Position numbers and translations under genes: made by a program
The notes under the pieces: generated by a model
What the model saw: only the letters and a program-made list of their open reading frames with translations
Databases searched by the model: none
What the model was told of the DNA's origin: nothing
Assembly (NCBI GenBank): GCA_023663945.1
Contig: JAMPGL010000010.1
Span: 21,897-85,896 of the forward strand
Length of the DNA stretch: 64,000 nucleotides
Direction of reading: 5' to 3'
DNA from: Lachnospiraceae bacterium
Lineage (GTDB): Bacteria > Bacillota > Clostridia > Lachnospirales > Lachnospiraceae
In this document: positions 35,643-43,677 of the stretch, piece by piece
Numbering within the stretch: position 1 is the first letter of the stretch
Layout of the letters: every line of letters begins with the position of its first letter

Positions 35643-36116
35643 TTAAACCCTTCTCAAATATAAAGTATAGTCGCTTGGATCAAACTCGTCCCCATATCCT
35701 TTATCAATGGCTTCCGTAAATCCGAATTTAAAATAAATATGCTTTGCCCGTTCGTTATTATCTTCAACGCCGATAGTAAATTCGGTATACCCCTGTTCTT
35801 CCAAATCAGACAAGGCAAACCCAATTAACCTTTGTCCAAGCCCTAATCCTTGATAGCTGTTATCTAATCGAAAAGCTTGGAGATAAACTCTTTGACCGGG
35901 GATTGCCTCAGAAGCTAAATCATGACTGATATAATTAATTGACAATTCCCCTATAAAGGAATCATTTAGTTCAATTACATAAACATCAATTTCTTTCTTA
36001 TCAAATTCCTGTAGTCTCATGTTCCGGTATTTCAGCCACATTTGCTCATCATCCGGGAAAAGGTCATGCAATTTATCAAATTCATCTTTCGCAATTTTTC
36101 TGATAATATAATTCAT
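35643..36116 (-). CDS. GNAT family N-acetyltransferase
   Basis: A 157-aa acetyltransferase. The acetyl-CoA binding motif A is visible in RLDNSYQGLGLGQRLIGFALSDLEEQGYTEFTIGVEDNNERAKHIYFKFGFTEA (Q-x-x-G-x-G/A pattern, then the N-x-x-A motif). The acceptor is unknown. Its ATG overlaps the stop of the upstream C39-like gene by four bases (ATGA), so the two proteins are made together and may act on the same target. It ends 147 bp from spoVT in convergent orientation. The local base composition is more AT-rich than the housekeeping genes. Confidence 0.88.
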   Translation of the reverse strand: MNYIIRKIAKDEFDKLHDLFPDDEQMWLKYRNMRLQEFDKKEIDVYVIELNDSFIGELSINYISHDLASEAIPGQRVYLQAFRLDNSYQGLGLGQRLIGFALSDLEEQGYTEFTIGVEDNNERAKHIYFKFGFTEAIDKGYGDEFDPSDYTLYLRRV

Positions 36117-36736
36117 TTTGTTTCCTGTCTAATTTGGGCGGTATTGTACATGATTAATGCTTCACGGCAAGAATAGTCCCCCATTTCATAGTAGTCCATG
36201 GTAGTGCGGTTCATCCGCTCGATGCTGACGGAACGGTTGGCTTTTTTGGGAGTGTCAAGGAGAAATTCAATCTCGTCGGTGGAGTATTCCTCGTCCAGCT
36301 CCGGATCATCGATTTCCTCGTAAAAGGGGTCAAACAACAGAACCCTGTCATCTTTGATTCCGGTTAAAAGGACGTAATGCGGGACTTCAAGGAAAACGTG
36401 CACCACAACCACGCCGCCCTTTTTAAGCGCGTGAGTAATCCGGCTTTCAGGAGTAATGACAACCTCTTTCCCGGTAAAAAATTCACAGGCAAGGGGAAAT
36501 TTCTTTACCTCTCCGAAATGATTCATCCAGCTTGCCATATAATTCATGGCGGCGGCGGAGGTGCCGTGTTTGCACAGCTCGCCCGCTTCATTATAGCTGT
36601 CCATGCAGTAGAGCATGATAAATTTAACCAGATCGGGGGCAATCTCTTCCCGCTCAAACAGATAGCGGATGCCGTTTAACAGGCTGACAGGACCACAGTC
36701 ATATTCAGATGTTTGATAATTTAATAGGTTCTTCAT
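36113..36736 (-). CDS. C39-peptidase-like protein coupled to a GNAT acetyltransferase
   Basis: A 207-aa protein with the hallmarks of a papain-fold C39 peptidase: a Gln in NYQTSEYDCGPVSLLNG followed by the candidate nucleophile Cys, a His in VPHYVLLTGI and an Asp in LLFDPFYEE, giving a Q-C-H-D set. There is no signal peptide or transporter domain, so it is a stand-alone cytoplasmic version and not a bacteriocin exporter. Its substrate is unknown. ATG 36736 is taken as start because TTG 36748 sits too close to AAGGAA, but either is possible. Together with the overlapping GNAT gene it resembles the C39/GNAT (sometimes with RimK) pairs of unknown role. Confidence 0.75.
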   Translation of the reverse strand: MKNLLNYQTSEYDCGPVSLLNGIRYLFEREEIAPDLVKFIMLYCMDSYNEAGELCKHGTSAAAMNYMASWMNHFGEVKKFPLACEFFTGKEVVITPESRITHALKKGGVVVVHVFLEVPHYVLLTGIKDDRVLLFDPFYEEIDDPELDEEYSTDEIEFLLDTPKKANRSVSIERMNRTTMDYYEMGDYSCREALIMYNTAQIRQETK

Positions 36737-36855
36737 GGTATTTTGCAATATTCCTTAGTGTTTGATAGGTTTTGTTATAATTTATGTTGTGTCAAAAATA
36801 ATGGTGCAAAGTGATTGTAATATACCGCGGTTTTCTCTGTTTGTCAATATATAAG

Positions 36856-36884
36856 TTGACATTGAAGAACGTATGTTCTATAAT
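36856..36884 (+). promoter_or_regulatory. consensus sigma-A promoter for the restriction-modification gene
   Basis: TTGACA at 36856-36861, 17-bp spacer, TATAAT at 36879-36884; both hexamers are perfect. Transcription would start near 36891, giving a leader of about 174 nt. Confidence 0.85.
36867..36878. promoter_or_regulatory. LexA/SOS-type box inside the promoter spacer
   Basis: GAACGTATGTTC matches the Gram-positive LexA (DinR) consensus GAAC-RNRY-GTTC at every position and fills the spacer immediately upstream of the -10 box, a classic repression position. Confidence 0.72.
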
Positions 36885-36920
36885 AATATATGAAATGTAA
36901 AGCAGTGCACGCTATTGTAC

Positions 36921-36950
36921 AATTAATTCTATAATGTTATAGAATTAATT
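36921..36950. repeat. perfect 14-bp inverted repeat in the restriction gene leader
   Basis: AATTAATTCTATAA (36921-36934), TG, then its exact complement (36937-36950). It is about 30 bases after the predicted transcription start and 115 before the start codon. It could be an operator or an mRNA hairpin; the AT-only arms make a stable terminator unlikely. The rest of 36737-37064 is AT-rich and holds no gene beyond a possible 13-codon frame at 37036. Confidence 0.6.
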
Positions 36951-37064
36951 ATCTAATTATAGTATCATTATTTATATGTGAGAAAGTATAATAGTGAGTA
37001 TTTTTATAATTGCAGTTATCAAAGGCGGAAAGACCATGGAGAACAAAATATATAGGAGGCAATT

Positions 37065-39638
37065 ATGGAAAAAATAATATATACATTAGAAGCAGATGTA
37101 GATGATTTTGTAAAGAGGAAGTTTGATAGTTTAAAACTCAGGAAAGGAATAGACTATAATGAAAAATCGGTTATGTCAAGTTATATGAAGGAAGCGTTAA
37201 AAGGTGCGGCTAAAACAAGAAATAAAAAAAGTTTTGGACAGCCAGATTTCCATATAGAGAAATATCAAATTCCGGTTGTAATTGAAAATAAACTTTATCA
37301 TAAATTTCACATTGCAGTTGCCAAAGAAGAAATTAAGGCGGATGATAAATCAGTTAGCAATTATGCAGTTAATGGCGCTGTTTATTATGCTAGAAGCATG
37401 ATTGAAAGCAAGCGATATGATGAAGTAATTGCAATAGGTATTTCGGGAGAAAGCGATGATAGCATTAAAATATCTACTTATTATGTTTTTTCATCTAATA
37501 TTAAACCTAAATTTATGAAAGATTATAATTCACTTGATTTTTTAGAAAGTGAAGAAAGTTTTAATGCATTTTATGATAATGCAGTAGTTACAGAGGATGA
37601 GAAACATAAAATTTTAATTAAAACACGAGAAGAACTTATTAAACATGCAAAAGTTCTCAATAAGATGATGAATAACCAAAATATAGGCGTTGAGCAAAGA
37701 GTAGTTTATGTATCTGGGATGCTGCTGTCAATGCAGGATGTATTAGATGACGATTTTTCAGTACTTGACGGCGGACTTGTGCCAGATGATTTGCAAGGTA
37801 TAAAAACGGAGCAAAAGAGAGATGGAATAATAATAATTAACCATTTAAGAGATTACCTTGATAGAAAAAATCTTCCTGAGGATAAGAAAAATATTATGCT
37901 CGATTCTTTTAAAATGTCGATATCTTTGGATGCGGCAAGAGATGTCCCGATAAATCTCGATAAAGCGGTAGATGGTATGATAAATGGTCAGGCATCAATT
38001 ACGAAACAGATATTTACATATTTATACTTTAATGTGTATACTGCAATTAATTTGACAGGTGGAGCATTAGATATTATGGCAGAGATGTATTCTACCTTTT
38101 TGAAGTATGCATTAAGTGATGGAGCATCATTAGGTAAAGTTTTAACACCTCCATATATTACAACATTGATGGCTAAATTATTAGATGTAAATAAAAAATC
38201 CAAAGTTATGGATATTGCAACTGGATCGGCGGCATTTCTTGTTGCAGCAATGGAACAGATGATAAGTGATGTAAATAAAACATATGGAAAAAACACCAGT
38301 GCTGCACGGAAAGCGATAACTTCAATAAAAGAAGAACAATTATTGGGGATAGAAATTGATGCTAAAATGTACACACTTGCCGCTTCAAATATGATTTTAC
38401 GCGGAGATGGAAGTACTCAAATAAAGAAGATGGATACATTTACAACACCAGAATCTGTGTTTGACGATTTTAATGCAGACGTACTTTTATTAAATCCTCC
38501 TTTTTCATATGCAGGAAATGGACTACCTTTTTTTAAATTTGGTCTTGATCATATGAAAAAAGGCGGGTATGGAGCTGTTATTATTCAAGATTCAGTAGGC
38601 GCTGGAAAGACTATTGAAATCACGACAGCAATTTTGGAGAAACACAGAATGATTGCAAGTATTAAAATGCCCATGGATTTGTTTGAACCGAATGCAACAG
38701 TGCAAACAAGTATATATATTTTCAAAGCAGGTACACCGCATAATTTTGATTATGATATTGTAAAGTTTATTGATTTTAGAAATGATGGATATAAACGTAC
38801 GGAAAGATGTATAAAAGAGATTGATTATCCAACAGAAAGATATCAAGATATATATTTAGTTTACAAATTAGGATTTAATGCGGTAAAAAATTCAGAATTT
38901 CATTCAGAATTATGGGATTTAAAGAAAGTCTATTGTGAAGATACTATAAGTAAAAAGGGTGATGACTGGAATTTTGAGAAACATATTGAAATTAGCAATA
39001 AGCCGGAAGAAAAGTCTTATTTGAGTTCAATTGATCATCATCTATCATGGGATATTGAGAACTGGATATTGACACAAATTAATGCGCCCTTTTCAGAGGA
39101 AGCAATAGAATATTTAATTCAAAAAGAAATGAAAGAATTTGAGGTTTCAAAAGTATTCAATATTACTAAAACATCATGTAGTTACAACAAGGAAGACTTA
39201 AAAAAACCAACAGACGACATAGATGTATATGACTATATAACAAGAACAGTAACGAATAGAGGAATTTGTGATATTACAGGATTCATTGACTCTAATGGAT
39301 TAAATGAGGAAGGTACTTATAGTTTAGGATTGCTTCAGATGGCATTTTTCTATCGTGAACGTGCATGGTATGGCGGTCAATTTATGAGAGTGGTATCTTG
39401 TAAATATAAGATAGACAAATACGCGGGGTTATATTTAGAAACAATTTTAAATGGGTTGTCTGAGAAGCTTTTGTCGGGATTAGTTAGAGATGTTGATAAA
39501 ACTTTCTTGAAAATGAAAGTATTGCTTCCGGTAAATAATGATGGAGAAATTGATTTTGAATGGATGTCTCATTTTGCAAGGGAGAGGGAAAAAAATATAA
39601 TTCGTAGATTTTTTAGTGAATATCATAAGGAGGATTAA
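37065..39638 (+). CDS. single-chain restriction-modification enzyme (type IIG-like: nuclease, N6-adenine methylase and specificity regions)
   Basis: An 857-aa protein. Residues 1-180 carry a PD-(D/E)xK nuclease motif, Pro60-Asp61 in GQPDFHIEKY and Glu74-x-Lys76 in VVIENKL. Residues about 200-330 are helical. The methylase core begins with VLTPPYITTLM (motif X), then motif I DIATGSAAFL (383-392) and catalytic motif IV NPPF (477-480), the pattern of HsdM-like N6-adenine methylases. The region after about 640 resembles a half specificity subunit of type I systems (last blocks LGLLQMAFFYRERAWYGGQFM and DVDKTFLKMKVLLPV). All functions on one chain fits type IIG. The gene is far richer in A and T than its surroundings, which points to recent transfer. 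Ribosome site AGGAGG; promoter with an SOS-type box. Confidence 0.85.
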   Translation: MEKIIYTLEADVDDFVKRKFDSLKLRKGIDYNEKSVMSSYMKEALKGAAKTRNKKSFGQPDFHIEKYQIPVVIENKLYHKFHIAVAKEEIKADDKSVSNYAVNGAVYYARSMIESKRYDEVIAIGISGESDDSIKISTYYVFSSNIKPKFMKDYNSLDFLESEESFNAFYDNAVVTEDEKHKILIKTREELIKHAKVLNKMMNNQNIGVEQRVVYVSGMLLSMQDVLDDDFSVLDGGLVPDDLQGIKTEQKRDGIIIINHLRDYLDRKNLPEDKKNIMLDSFKMSISLDAARDVPINLDKAVDGMINGQASITKQIFTYLYFNVYTAINLTGGALDIMAEMYSTFLKYALSDGASLGKVLTPPYITTLMAKLLDVNKKSKVMDIATGSAAFLVAAMEQMISDVNKTYGKNTSAARKAITSIKEEQLLGIEIDAKMYTLAASNMILRGDGSTQIKKMDTFTTPESVFDDFNADVLLLNPPFSYAGNGLPFFKFGLDHMKKGGYGAVIIQDSVGAGKTIEITTAILEKHRMIASIKMPMDLFEPNATVQTSIYIFKAGTPHNFDYDIVKFIDFRNDGYKRTERCIKEIDYPTERYQDIYLVYKLGFNAVKNSEFHSELWDLKKVYCEDTISKKGDDWNFEKHIEISNKPEEKSYLSSIDHHLSWDIENWILTQINAPFSEEAIEYLIQKEMKEFEVSKVFNITKTSCSYNKEDLKKPTDDIDVYDYITRTVTNRGICDITGFIDSNGLNEEGTYSLGLLQMAFFYRERAWYGGQFMRVVSCKYKIDKYAGLYLETILNGLSEKLLSGLVRDVDKTFLKMKVLLPVNNDGEIDFEWMSHFAREREKNIIRRFFSEYHKED

Positions 39639-39646
39639 TTAGGAAA

Positions 39647-39850
39647 ATGGAGAAATTACATATAGAATTTGATTCACCATTAAATGAGCAGGACACAGAG
39701 CAACAAACATATGGGTGCAGGGCTAATAATCCGGATATATGTTCTAATAATTCGATACCTAATATTTGTGCGTTTACATCTGCGGATAATATATGTAGAA
39801 GACCATCTAGAGCATGGAAGAAACAATATGAAAAATTAAAAGCAAAATAA
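39647..39850 (+). CDS. small four-cysteine protein downstream of the restriction enzyme
   Basis: A 67-aa protein beginning eight bases after the restriction gene stop. The first 20 residues are acidic; the middle has four evenly spaced cysteines, C-x7-C-x8-C-x8-C (GCRANNPDIC, SNNSIPNIC, AFTSADNIC), and the end is basic (RRPSRAWKKQYEKLKAK). The ordered cysteines could hold a zinc ion or form disulfides; the basic tail could bind DNA. It shares the AT-rich composition and terminator of the restriction gene, so it is probably a partner. I do not recognise a named family. A ribosome-site candidate AGGAAA precedes the ATG. Confidence 0.65.
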   Translation: MEKLHIEFDSPLNEQDTEQQTYGCRANNPDICSNNSIPNICAFTSADNICRRPSRAWKKQYEKLKAK

Positions 39851-39877
39851 TTTAACTACTTATAGGGAACGCCTATT

Positions 39878-39920
39878 ATCAGCGGAAATTTATTTGTATT
39901 AACAGATTTCCGCTGATTTT
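39878..39920 (+). terminator. terminator of the restriction-modification operon
   Basis: Twelve-base arms ATCAGCGGAAAT (39878-39889) and ATTTCCGCTGAT (39906-39917) followed by T-rich sequence. The promoter of the next gene overlaps its 3' arm. Confidence 0.82.
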
Positions 39921-39928
39921 GCTATACT
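39899..39928 (+). promoter_or_regulatory. candidate promoter for the Cys/Met PLP-lyase gene
   Basis: TTAACA at 39899-39904, an 18-bp spacer, TATACT at 39923-39928, interlaced with the preceding terminator hairpin. Confidence 0.5.
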
Positions 39929-39973
39929 CAGATTTGACAGCAGGAAAACAGAAATGGAAAGTGAGGAAGCTTT

Positions 39974-41128
39974 ATGGAATATCAAAATGCTACAAAATGT
40001 ATTCATTTAGAGGAAAATGAGAATATTGAAAAGGCATTTGGAGCGGTCAGTTTTCCGATTTATCAGACCGCAACATTTGCGCATAAAGGAGTGGGAGAAA
40101 GCACCGGATACGACTATTCAAGGATGCAGAATCCGACCAGAGAACAGCTTGAAAAGACGGTAGCGGCGTTAGAGAAAGGGATTGATGCCATAGGATTTTC
40201 AAGCGGAATGGCGGCGGTCACGGCAGTGATGGAATTGTTTGTACCCGGAGATCATGTGATCATAGATGCAGATTTGTATGGGGGAAGCGTCAGGCTGTTT
40301 CAAAATATTTCGGCAAAAAACGGCATTGTGTTTTCCAGAGTCGATTTAAGCAGGGAAGAGGTAAGCGGTTATATTACCGAGCGGACAAAAGCGGTATTTT
40401 TGGAGACTCCTACCAATCCCATGATGCATGTGATTGATTTAAAAAAGCTCAGTGAAATTACCAGACAAAAGGAAATTCTGCTGATTGTGGACAACACCTT
40501 TTTGTCGCCTTATTTTCAAAATCCGCTGGACATGGGGGCTGATATTGTAATTCACAGCGGGACAAAATATCTGAATGGTCACAATGACGCCATTGCCGGT
40601 TTTGCGGTAGTGAAGGATGAGAAATTGAAGGAAAAGCTCCGTTACATTTATAAGACCGTAGGCTCCTGCTTATCGCCCTTTGACAGCTGGCTGATTCTCC
40701 GTGGGATTAAAACCTTGGCTGTGCGCATGGAAAAGGCGCAGGAAAATGCATTTTTGATTGCGGGCTGGTTAAAAGAGCAGAGGCAGGTCAAGAAGGTTTT
40801 TTATCCCGGTTTGCCGGAGCATCCCGGATATGATATTATGAAAAAGCAAAGCAGAGGATATGGCGCGATGATCAGCTTTGAGGTAGAAGACCGGGAGCTT
40901 GCAAGGCGCATTTTAAACAAAGTGCATCTTATTCAGTTTGCAGAAAGTCTCGGAGGAGTGGAAACATTGATTACATATCCCATTATGCAGACCCATGCAG
41001 ATGTGCCGAAGGAAGAGCTTGCAGAAAATGGAATTACTGACGCGCTGCTGCGGATTTCCGTGGGGATTGAGGACGGCAGGGACTTATTAGCCGACTTAGA
41101 GCAGGCTTTTCGTTTTGGCGGGCAATGA
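39974..41128 (+). CDS. Cys/Met metabolism PLP-dependent enzyme (cystathionine gamma-lyase/synthase-like)
   Basis: A 384-aa trans-sulfuration family enzyme. Visible are YSRMQNPTREQLEK, the SSGMAAVTAV phosphate loop, ETPTNPMMHVIDL, DNTFLSPYFQNPLDMGADIVIHSGTKYLNGHND with the Schiff-base lysine, and the C-terminal FAESLGGVETLITYP...RISVGIED. The family includes cystathionine gamma-synthase, beta- and gamma-lyases and O-acylhomoserine sulfhydrylases; the sequence alone does not separate them. It is followed by a PatB-type lyase and cysK, so it most likely breaks down or makes cystathionine/homocysteine as part of a sulfur amino-acid block. Confidence 0.9.
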   Translation: MEYQNATKCIHLEENENIEKAFGAVSFPIYQTATFAHKGVGESTGYDYSRMQNPTREQLEKTVAALEKGIDAIGFSSGMAAVTAVMELFVPGDHVIIDADLYGGSVRLFQNISAKNGIVFSRVDLSREEVSGYITERTKAVFLETPTNPMMHVIDLKKLSEITRQKEILLIVDNTFLSPYFQNPLDMGADIVIHSGTKYLNGHNDAIAGFAVVKDEKLKEKLRYIYKTVGSCLSPFDSWLILRGIKTLAVRMEKAQENAFLIAGWLKEQRQVKKVFYPGLPEHPGYDIMKKQSRGYGAMISFEVEDRELARRILNKVHLIQFAESLGGVETLITYPIMQTHADVPKEELAENGITDALLRISVGIEDGRDLLADLEQAFRFGGQ

Positions 41129-41205
41129 GTCAGGCGTGCATGCAGTAAGCCGGGCGTGCGTGCCTGCAGCAGGTATTAACGGAAACAGATTATGAAAGAG
41201 GGAAG

Positions 41206-42396
41206 ATGAAAATGGCGGAGAGAAATCTTGATTTTGACAGGGTGATTGACCGGAAAAACACAAATTCTTTAAAGTATGACTTTGCGGAGCAAAGAGGGAG
41301 ACGTAAGGATATTCTTCCTTTATGGGTGGCGGATATGGACTTTCCGGTTTCCTCTTATATTCAGGATGCCCTGCTTGGGCAGATTCAGCATGGGATTTAC
41401 GGCTACAGTGAGCCTGGGGAGGAATACTTTGAGGCGGTGAGCGGATGGATGCAGAGGCGTCATGGCTGGGAGGTAAAACCGGAGTGGATGATTAAGACTC
41501 CCGGCGTAGTTTATGCGCTTGCGATGGCAGTGCGCGCTTTTACCAACGTAGGGGAGGGCGTTCTGATCCAACAGCCGGTATATTATCCATTCAGCGGGGT
41601 GATTCTGGATAATAAAAGAAGAGTGGTCAACAACGCGCTTATCCTTAACGATGATGGAAAATATGAGATGAATTATAAGGACTTTGAGGAAAAGGTTGTA
41701 AAGGAAAATGTGCGGTTGTTTTTCCTGTGTAATCCTCATAACCCTGTGGGAAGGGTGTGGAGCCGTCAGGAGCTGGAAACCATTGGAGACATTTGTCTTA
41801 AGCATCATGTAACAGTGGTCAGTGATGAGATTCATTCCGACTTTATTTGGCAGGGGAAGCATCAGGTATTTGCAGATATTAAAGAAGAATACCGGGATAT
41901 AACGGTTACCTGTACGGCACCCAGCAAGACCTTTAACATTGCAGGGCTTCAGGCATCTAATATCTTTATTTCCAATGCCAGACTGCGCCATTTATTTAAA
42001 AAGCAGATAGACGCATCCGGCTACAGCCAGCTTAATTCGGCGGGCATTGCAGCCTGTGAAGCAGCTTACCAGCATGGGGAGGAATGGTATCAGGCGGTTT
42101 CAAAGTACATAAGAAATAATATTCATTTTGTTAAGGAGTACTTGAAAGAAAAACTTCCGGAAGTCAAGATGACAGCCCCGGAGGGGACTTATCTGATATG
42201 GCTTGACTTCCGCGGACTAGGGCTTTCCGAAAATGAGCTTGAGCTGTTGATTGCTCAAAAGGCGGGGCTGTGGCTGGATGCAGGGACTATGTTTGGAGAC
42301 GATGGAAGGGGATTTCAGAGAGTCAATGCGGCATGTCCCAGAAGCATATTGGAAACGGCGCTTTGCCAGCTTGCGAAAGCGGTACATGATGAATAG
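41206..42396 (+). CDS. MalY/PatB family PLP-dependent C-S lyase (cystathionine beta-lyase type)
   Basis: A 396-aa fold-type I enzyme. The N-terminal block FDRVIDRKNTNSLKYDF...LPLWVADMDFPVSSYIQDAL is diagnostic of MalY/PatB; CNPHNPVGRVWS, VVSDEIHSDFIW, the Schiff-base lysine in TAPSKTFNIAGLQASNIFI and NLNA-type FQRVNAACPR arginine follow. Members split cystathionine, cysteine or related thioethers to pyruvate, ammonia and a thiol. It lies 77 bp after the PLP-lyase gene. Starts ATG 41206 and 41212 are both compatible with the AGAGGGAAG site. Its stop codon touches the tandem-repeat array. Confidence 0.9.
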   Translation: MKMAERNLDFDRVIDRKNTNSLKYDFAEQRGRRKDILPLWVADMDFPVSSYIQDALLGQIQHGIYGYSEPGEEYFEAVSGWMQRRHGWEVKPEWMIKTPGVVYALAMAVRAFTNVGEGVLIQQPVYYPFSGVILDNKRRVVNNALILNDDGKYEMNYKDFEEKVVKENVRLFFLCNPHNPVGRVWSRQELETIGDICLKHHVTVVSDEIHSDFIWQGKHQVFADIKEEYRDITVTCTAPSKTFNIAGLQASNIFISNARLRHLFKKQIDASGYSQLNSAGIAACEAAYQHGEEWYQAVSKYIRNNIHFVKEYLKEKLPEVKMTAPEGTYLIWLDFRGLGLSENELELLIAQKAGLWLDAGTMFGDDGRGFQRVNAACPRSILETALCQLAKAVHDE

Positions 42397-42535
42397 ATAC
42401 AGCGACAATTAAAAAGATACAGTGACAGTTAAAAAGATACAATGACAGTTAAAAAGATACGGTGACAGTTAAAAAGATACAGTGACAGTTAAAAAGATAC
42501 AATGACAGTTAAAAAGATACAGTGACAGTTAAAAA
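42396..42535 (+). repeat. seven tandem 20-bp repeats abutting the cysK promoter
   Basis: Consensus unit GATACAGTGACAGTTAAAAA, seven head-to-tail copies starting at 42396, 42416, 42436, 42456, 42476, 42496 and 42516, with single-base variants (AA, GG or AG after GATAC; the first copy most diverged). There are no spacers, so this is not CRISPR. Each copy has an A5 run every 20 bp, and each TGACA lies nearly in phase with the -35 TTGACA of the cysK promoter that begins six bases after the last copy. Confidence 0.97.
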
Positions 42536-42540
42536 AGTAT

Positions 42541-42569
42541 TTGACAAGGAGACAGGAGAGGTCTATAAT
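42541..42569 (+). promoter_or_regulatory. consensus sigma-A promoter for cysK
   Basis: TTGACA at 42541-42546, a 17-bp spacer and TATAAT at 42564-42569, a perfect match. Start of transcription expected near 42576. Confidence 0.9.
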
Positions 42570-42583
42570 ACAATTCATACTAA

Positions 42584-42602
42584 TCCTACTTAAATAGTAG
42601 GA
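42584..42602. promoter_or_regulatory. CymR/Rrf2-type operator candidate before cysK
   Basis: TCCTACT (42584-42590), five bases, AGTAGGA (42596-42602), just after the expected transcription start. Rrf2-family cysteine regulators such as CymR bind TCCTA...TAGGA-like dyads, so this is a likely repressor site for cysteine synthesis. No rrf2 gene is in the window. Confidence 0.6.
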
Positions 42603-42632
42603 AATATAAAAATAACGAGGAGAAAGAGAATT

Positions 42633-43571
42633 ATGAGCAAGATTAAAGAAAGTTCATTAGAATTAATTGGAGGAACACCCATATTAAAATTAAACCGTTA
42701 TATGGCAAAAGCGGATGTGCAGGATGCTGTTATTCTGGCAAAGCTGGAGTATTTAAATCCCGCCGGTTCCGTTAAGGACCGCATTGCCCTTGCCATGGTG
42801 GAGGATGCGGAAGAAAAGGGTATTTTGAAGCCGGGAGCAACCATTATTGAGCCTACATCGGGAAATACCGGCATCGGGCTGGCGGCAGTGGCGGCGGCAA
42901 AAGGCTACAAGGCAATTCTGACTCTGCCGGATACGATGAGCGTTGAGCGGAGAAACCTGCTTGGAGCATATGGCGCAGAACTGGTGCTCACAGAGGGAGC
43001 TAAGGGAATGAAGGGTGCGATTGCCAAAGCGGAGAAGCTTAAGGAGTCCATTCCCGGGGCGGTTATTTTGGGTCAGTTTACGAACCCTGCAAATCCTGCG
43101 GTACATAGGAGCACAACGGGTCCTGAGATTTGGGAACAGACGGACGGCGCGGTAGATATTTTCGTGGCAGGCGTAGGTACCGGCGGAACCATTACCGGAG
43201 TGGGAGAATATTTGAAATCCAAGAATCCGGATGTAAAGGTTGTAGCAGTAGAACCGGCTGGAAGCCCGGTACTCTCTGCGGGAACCTCCGGCAAGCACGG
43301 CATACAGGGCATTGGAGCGGGCTTTGTGCCGGATACTTTAAACACAGAGATTTATGATGAGATTATCACAATTGAAAATGAGGAAGCCTTTGCGGAAGGG
43401 AAAGCCTTTGCGGTTTCAGAGGGCATTTTGGTAGGAATTTCGTCCGGTGCGGCGCTTAAGGCGGTGGCTGTCTTAGCGAAACGTCCGGAGAATGCAGGAA
43501 AGACAATAGTGGTTCTTTTGCCGGATTCAGGGGACAGATATTTGTCAACGGCTTTATTTGCAAAGAATTGA
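42633..43571 (+). CDS. cysK: cysteine synthase A (O-acetylserine sulfhydrylase)
   Basis: A 312-aa PLP enzyme of fold type II that makes cysteine from O-acetylserine and sulfide. The PLP lysine is in [15 protein letters not shown]; the substrate loop [35 protein letters not shown], the phosphate-binding [16 protein letters not shown] and GISSGAAL blocks are all present. Length is normal. It stands under its own consensus promoter with a dyad operator and the upstream repeat array, which together suggest tight control by cysteine supply. Ribosome site GAGGAGAAAG. Confidence 0.96.
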   Translation: MSKIKESSLELIGGTPILKLNRYMAKADVQDAVILAKLEYLNPAGSVKDRIALAMVEDAEEKGILKPGATIIEPTSGNTGIGLAAVAAAKGYKAILTLPDTMSVERRNLLGAYGAELVLTEGAKGMKGAIAKAEKLKESIPGAVILGQFTNPANPAVHRSTTGPEIWEQTDGAVDIFVAGVGTGGTITGVGEYLKSKNPDVKVVAVEPAGSPVLSAGTSGKHGIQGIGAGFVPDTLNTEIYDEIITIENEEAFAEGKAFAVSEGILVGISSGAALKAVAVLAKRPENAGKTIVVLLPDSGDRYLSTALFAKN

Positions 43572-43608
43572 ACGGTTACGATATTTTTAAAAATTTGCCC
43601 GGGAAATA

Positions 43609-43637
43609 TTGACATTTTGGGGTGGTAACAGTACAAT
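43609..43637 (+). promoter_or_regulatory. sigma-A promoter of the peptide importer operon
   Basis: TTGACA at 43609-43614, a 17-bp spacer and TACAAT at 43632-43637. Confidence 0.78.
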
Positions 43638-43677
43638 GAACTGACTATTTGTTTTTGGTATCAGAACGGAGGAAAAA

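Noticed and set aside
36113-36736. bacteriocin-processing ABC exporter
   Set aside because: The C39-like domain stands alone without membrane or ATPase domains and without a precursor peptide nearby.
37036-37077. 13-codon leader peptide ahead of the restriction gene
   Set aside because: It has an acceptable ribosome site and overlaps the start, but such a short frame is expected by chance in this AT-rich leader.
42396-42535. CRISPR array
   Set aside because: The 20-bp units are directly adjacent with no spacers, and no cas genes are in the window; it is a plain tandem repeat.
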